Below, in pieces: positions 60,559 to 64,000 of a stretch of DNA of 64,000 nt; position 1 is the first letter of the stretch, and every line of letters begins with the position of its first letter. The DNA lies in IMG/VR virus record IMGVR_UViG_3300032242_003075, positions 1 through 64,000 of that record. One strand, given 5' to 3'. The position numbers and the translations under genes are program-made. This DNA comes from a virus. Below the pieces are notes generated by a model. That model saw only the letters and a program-made list of their open reading frames with translations, did not search any database and was not told the DNA's origin.

Positions 60559-60566
60559 TTATTTAT
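60559..60566 (-). promoter_or_regulatory. Late-promoter-like box ATAAATAA
   Basis: The minus strand reads CTTAAATAAATAACATTC, 43 nt before the ATG at 60516, in the 81-nt gap after the homing endonuclease gene. Confidence 0.45.
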
Positions 60567-60597
60567 TTAAGCACACGTCGTTAAAATATGAGGCGAT

Positions 60598-62307
60598 TTA
60601 TAAATTATCGGCTGACCATTCAAATTTCCAATTACCGCATTCAAATGTTCGGTATAGACCCCTTTCGTGCATTATCTGAAGTTCAGTTTTAGTTGGGTCC
60701 TCGCCCTGTAGAACAAGCTTGTGTTTCATGAAGTTATTCCTGGGCATCCTGATTCCGTTGACCACCCACGAATACGAATTTGATCTACCCAATAGCTTAA
60801 ATCCAAGTTTATGATACACGGTACAGGTTGGATCCGGTGAAATGTCTACGTCGCAAAAGCTTATCACCCGGGCAGGTCCTATTTCTCGTACGAATCTTGA
60901 GAATAACTTTGAGGCTCCTCCTATTACTGACGTGTTCAACTTTGTGCAAAGTCGTTCAAGCTCCCAAATTTCGGACTTTCTGACGAATGTCATGACCTCA
61001 ACTAATTCTGACTCGTAGAACAGGCCGTATGCAATCGTACATCTCTTTCCTCCCTTTAAATGATTTTCCTCGCAAAAATCCTTTGCCTTTTTCGAATCCA
61101 TTCTATCGATGGTGCATTTTCTTGCGAATATTCTCGATTTGGACATCCCCACAAAGTTATTAATCATGCTCTCAACTATCGGTCTTTTGGTTGACCAGTC
61201 ATCTTCCCAGACATGATGTAGTTTTATTCCATGTGAATGAGCTAGCATCGTTTTATTAATGTGGTATTGAGAAGGTTTTTCCATTTCACTATGCCAGTAA
61301 GTTCCGTTAAATTCAATCGCAATCATTTCTTTCGGTAAAAAAATGTCCAATTCTGTTCCCTTTAAAACGTATTTTCTATTTAATAGAACGTTAGGGCCGT
61401 ATACTGATATGACGTAATCAGCTAAACTTTTTTCAGCCTTTGAGAATCTTCTGTTTGATATGTCTGACTTATTACAGAAAGGGCAAGGATCAGCGCCTCT
61501 TCTTAGCTTAACGTTAACGCATGAATTTGCAAGCACGAACGAGTTACTGCATTTATTGCACAGTAATGAATAGTACTGAGTTGTAGTATCGTGATCAACT
61601 AATTCAATCTGGTAGGACTTTAACTTGGCTGAGGCAGCGATTGCTAGCTTGATCTTATTTGATTTTCCAACCTTACTTGAAATTTCTGGGCTTTTAGCAG
61701 CATTTTCAAAACCGTACCTACTTAAATTAGTATCTTTGGTTTTTTTAATACCAAGCATGTTTAACGTTCCCTGAGAATCAATCGTTGACTGCTGTTGTTT
61801 TTTTAATATATCATAATTCTGTAAAGCATGTTTAGCTCCATACCTCTCAACCATGGTCTTTTCCATAGATTCTCTCGGTTTTCCGGACCAATTGTGCTCA
61901 GAACCGTATCGTTCCATCATGGTTTTTCGGTAATTATCCCTAGTTGATTTCAGCTTGGTTGGATGATCAACTCCGTGCTTAAGCATGGTGCTTTCCCTTA
62001 AAGTTAGTAGGCGATTACTATCAATGCATGATTTATCCCCACATGTCTCTAAGTAGCCTTTAGAATATGTATTGAATTTTCTAAGTTTACCGCATTCGCA
62101 TCTAACTCCATTTTCTGAGTTGACGATGGACCATAATATCTGCTGTGGATTGTCAGGTACTTGAAACTTATTGATTAAAAAATCTTTAAACTCTTTGTCC
62201 TTTCTTAATATGGTCAATTCGCTTTGAATTCTAACGTTTGCCATTTTTTTCTCTAATAGTTTCTCCCTGAGTGAATCTAGTTTTTCTTGATTAGTTAGAG
62301 GTTCCAT
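60598..62307 (-). CDS. Free-standing homing endonuclease next to the capsid gene
   Basis: 569 residues. The N-terminal half has a Cys pair region (VRCECGKLRKF, ETCGDKSC) and several NUMOD/DUF7487-like repeats (MLKHGVDHPTKLKS, MMERYGSEHNWSG, MVERYGAKHALQN, LSRYGFENAAKS). A zinc ribbon LCNKCSNSF...CPFCNKS lies near 253-281. The nuclease core is ELDIFLPKEMIAIEFNGTYWHSE (about 317-339) followed by HSHGIKLHHVWEDDW (about 355-369), the Vsr/PD-(D/E)XK-like layout of phage homing enzymes. The C-terminal 190 residues (KKAKDFCEENHLKGGKRC, AYGLFYESELVEVMTF, VIGGASKLFSRFV) look like a GNAT/Mom-type module; this is tentative. It sits between the capsid gene terminator and the head-protein genes, with its own TATAAATA box. 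Confidence 0.8.
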   Translation of the reverse strand: MEPLTNQEKLDSLREKLLEKKMANVRIQSELTILRKDKEFKDFLINKFQVPDNPQQILWSIVNSENGVRCECGKLRKFNTYSKGYLETCGDKSCIDSNRLLTLRESTMLKHGVDHPTKLKSTRDNYRKTMMERYGSEHNWSGKPRESMEKTMVERYGAKHALQNYDILKKQQQSTIDSQGTLNMLGIKKTKDTNLSRYGFENAAKSPEISSKVGKSNKIKLAIAASAKLKSYQIELVDHDTTTQYYSLLCNKCSNSFVLANSCVNVKLRRGADPCPFCNKSDISNRRFSKAEKSLADYVISVYGPNVLLNRKYVLKGTELDIFLPKEMIAIEFNGTYWHSEMEKPSQYHINKTMLAHSHGIKLHHVWEDDWSTKRPIVESMINNFVGMSKSRIFARKCTIDRMDSKKAKDFCEENHLKGGKRCTIAYGLFYESELVEVMTFVRKSEIWELERLCTKLNTSVIGGASKLFSRFVREIGPARVISFCDVDISPDPTCTVYHKLGFKLLGRSNSYSWVVNGIRMPRNNFMKHKLVLQGEDPTKTELQIMHERGLYRTFECGNWKFEWSADNL

Positions 62308-62334
62308 GTATCCAATGATTAGGTATTTGTAATC

Positions 62335-62342
62335 TATTTATA
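62335..62342 (-). promoter_or_regulatory. Late-promoter box TATAAATA
   Basis: The minus strand reads CTTGTATAAATAGATTAC, an exact T4 late consensus 28 nt before the homing endonuclease ATG at 62307 and just after the capsid gene terminator. Confidence 0.65.
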
Positions 62343-62370
62343 CAAGACAGGTCAGACATAGGTTCATAAA

Positions 62371-62396
62371 AAAAGCAGGCATTTCTGCCTGCTTTT
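62371..62396 (-). terminator. Intrinsic terminator after the major capsid gene
   Basis: An 11-bp perfect stem, aaaagcaggca/tgcctgctttt with a 4-nt loop. On the minus strand it is followed by a T run (62368-62374 read as A on plus). It lies 28 nt past the capsid stop. Confidence 0.9.
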
Positions 62397-62423
62397 ACTT
62401 ATTACTAATATAGTATATTAATC

Positions 62424-64000
62424 TTAGTAAGATGATGCTGGTCTAGTTGATCCAGTTAATACACCTAAACCGTTTACAGTTAAAGTGATGTATTGAGTTT
62501 CTGGGTGCCATCCTGCTTCTGTGATTGCATAACGTGATTTCATACCAATTTTTGGAGAGAATGTACCTTCTGCAATTGTTTGAAGAGATTCAGCCATAAT
62601 ATACGGCATGAATTTAACACCTGGTTCTTCATCTGCACCTTTACGGCCGATGTGGATTCTGTTATCTCCGAATTTTAAGTTTGGATCCACATACACAGTT
62701 AAACCGTGTACTTTACCTGCTGGATATAATTGTCCTGCAGTTGATGGAAGATCATTATTAAACGGAGAGAATGTGTAACCTGCTACGTCAGCAAGAGCTG
62801 AAGCAACACGACCGTTAGTTACGATGTAAGTACCGGCTCCGAAACGACCTCTGTGATAAATCAAGTTAGCCATTTCAAGAATTTTAGTTACAACTCGACG
62901 TTGTAGAGTTGAGATGTTCTCAAAACCAGTTGAACCTACTGTAAGGTCTAAGTTAGTAATGTCAGAACCTTCAACTCCTGCGATTTCAGTGTTATGAGCT
63001 GTTCCTAATTGGAATACTCTGTCTACTAATTTCTTGTTGATCGATTGAGCAAGTTCGTTAACCGCTACGTTTTCTAACATTGAGATTACGTCGAAGTTCC
63101 AAACTCTGTTAAGATCTTGGATTTGCTCAACTGTTGCAGAGATAGCAACTTGGTCTCCTTTTGCTTCGATGAACTTGGTGAACATACGAAGACCCATTTG
63201 ACGGAATTTTGAAGTTTCTGCAACTGCTCTGGTCATTCCATCCATTTGACTTCCGTTAGCTCCTAAGTAAGGACCGTTAAAGTCAGTAGTTGAGTAATCA
63301 GCATCTGATACTGAAGTGAAACCTGAAATGTGGTTTTCTAAAGCAGATACTAATTCAACTTTGTTATCAGCTGTACGGAAAGTTACTACCGAAGTACCTG
63401 AAACGTCAGTGTTATTAGCTGGTTGAATATCAACGTCTGCTGCGAAGTAATCAGCAAGAGTACCGCTATCATGAGATAAGATAACCTTGAAGATTGGAGT
63501 TCCGTCAACACGTGATTTACCAACGTATTGCATAACTAAGTCAGTGTTGGCTTCGTTTACACCGTAGTTGTTACCTTCGGTGAACGGTAGAGTAGCTGAG
63601 CTAAACTTAGCACCATTTGCGACACCGTTTACTGTAGAACCAGCAGCGTTTTCTAACAAACCTGTGATCTTGATTAAATACGGTTCGTATTGTTTGTCAA
63701 TGTTACCACCTTGGTACACGTAATCCAAGTAAGGTAAGAAACCTACTGGAGAATCCATAGGAACTACACCAACTAGGTCGAAACCAATAGTTTTAGCAGC
63801 CACTTGGATTGCTACAGGTAAAAGGCTTGGGAATTTATCACCAGAACCTGATACTGAAGCACCGTATCCGTTTTTAATACCTGCTGTGAACGGAGTCATT
63901 GAGCTAGTAGGAGAAGTGATTGCTCCCATTGCGCTAATAGAACCCGGTTGTTGTAAGAATAAACCTGGAGCTACACCAGTGTTTGATTCATTGATTGCAC
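62424..64000 (-). CDS. 23: Major capsid protein, T4 gp23-like (5' end outside window)
   Basis: The frame stays open through Met 63929 to the window edge (residues AINESNTGVAPGLF... precede that Met), so the true start lies beyond 64000. The visible part is about 525 residues. gp23 features: AAKTIGFDLVGVVPMDSPVG (T4 has F-D-I-C-G-V-Q-P-M-x-S-P-T-G), a central KFIEAKGDQVAISATVEQIQ / FDVISMLENVAVNELAQSIN region, TYIVTNGRVASALAD and the C-terminal KFMPYIMAESLQTI / SFSPKIGMKSRYAI-like GTFSPKIGMKSRYAITE. An I-N-E sequence (Glu codon 63987-63989) upstream of the conserved part could be the prohead-protease cleavage site that removes the propeptide. Codon use looks smoother and less A-biased than neighbours, as for highly expressed genes. 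Confidence 0.93.
   Translation of the reverse strand, partial: AINESNTGVAPGLFLQQPGSISAMGAITSPTSSMTPFTAGIKNGYGASVSGSGDKFPSLLPVAIQVAAKTIGFDLVGVVPMDSPVGFLPYLDYVYQGGNIDKQYEPYLIKITGLLENAAGSTVNGVANGAKFSSATLPFTEGNNYGVNEANTDLVMQYVGKSRVDGTPIFKVILSHDSGTLADYFAADVDIQPANNTDVSGTSVVTFRTADNKVELVSALENHISGFTSVSDADYSTTDFNGPYLGANGSQMDGMTRAVAETSKFRQMGLRMFTKFIEAKGDQVAISATVEQIQDLNRVWNFDVISMLENVAVNELAQSINKKLVDRVFQLGTAHNTEIAGVEGSDITNLDLTVGSTGFENISTLQRRVVTKILEMANLIYHRGRFGAGTYIVTNGRVASALADVAGYTFSPFNNDLPSTAGQLYPAGKVHGLTVYVDPNLKFGDNRIHIGRKGADEEPGVKFMPYIMAESLQTIAEGTFSPKIGMKSRYAITEAGWHPETQYITLTVNGLGVLTGSTRPASSY

Noticed and set aside
1-64000. tRNA or rRNA genes
   Set aside because: Intergenic gaps are all under 300 bp and none shows a cloverleaf with a T-loop GTTCRANNC-like segment by eye; a covariance-model scan would be decisive.

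Overview
This 64 kb window is part of the genome of a large contractile-tailed phage of the T4 superfamily. Recognisable T4-type genes are the major capsid protein (gp23), tail sheath (gp18), tail tube (gp19), late sigma factor (gp55), ssDNA-binding protein (gp32), 5' exonuclease (Rnh), the N-terminal half of DNA polymerase (gp43), UvsX recombinase, replicative helicase (gp41), gp46/gp47 recombination nuclease, dCMP deaminase, dUTPase and a thymidylate-synthase-fold enzyme. The DNA looks AT-rich by eye. Most genes start after A-rich leaders without a clear Shine-Dalgarno sequence, which is typical of phages of Bacteroidota; that host is an inference.

Layout. 1-5638 (minus): tail or adhesin-type genes, namely a Thr-rich repeat protein cut by the window edge, an amidoligase-like/beta-helix protein and a LamG-like protein, with one unknown plus-strand gene at 5716-6507. 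6504-24187 (minus): a run of very large virion proteins, including a collagen-like fibre. 24228-25326 (minus): late sigma factor gp55 and a RuvC-like nuclease, facing a plus-strand block across a 200 bp divergent control region. 25531-40385 (plus): exonuclease, GroEL, a 1409-residue protein, an S1-domain protein, class II ribonucleotide reductase NrdJ, gp32, Rnh, GroES and a HAD nucleotidase. 40484-43510 (minus): tail sheath. 43686-57074 (plus): dUTPase, half of gp43, Nudix-like protein, fractured uvsX, gp41, gp47, a SET-domain protein, gp46, TS-fold enzyme, dCMP deaminase. 57103-64000 (minus): small head-associated proteins, tail tube, a free-standing homing endonuclease and the major capsid protein, whose 5' end lies beyond the window.

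How the parts fit. The early/middle plus-strand block supplies nucleotides (NrdJ, dUTPase, dCMP deaminase, TS-fold enzyme) and the replication/recombination machine. gp55 then probably directs late transcription from an ATAAATAA/TATAAATA box that recurs upstream of virion genes. GroEL/GroES would serve capsid folding. A set of proteins carrying a short F/Y-x-x-F/W/Y-L-x-E peptide resembles T4 capsid-targeting sequences and may be packaged in the head.

The most unusual locus is uvsX: it is broken into two ORFs by a split intein (IntN on the first ORF, IntC on the second), with a free-standing homing endonuclease between the halves whose start codon lies in a strong hairpin. DNA polymerase is also broken, in its fingers domain and without an intein. 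Other points of note are a SET-domain protein between gp47 and gp46, a TS-fold enzyme with Asp at the dCMP/dUMP discriminator position, and a possible late ~200-nt transcript ending at a 12-bp terminator.
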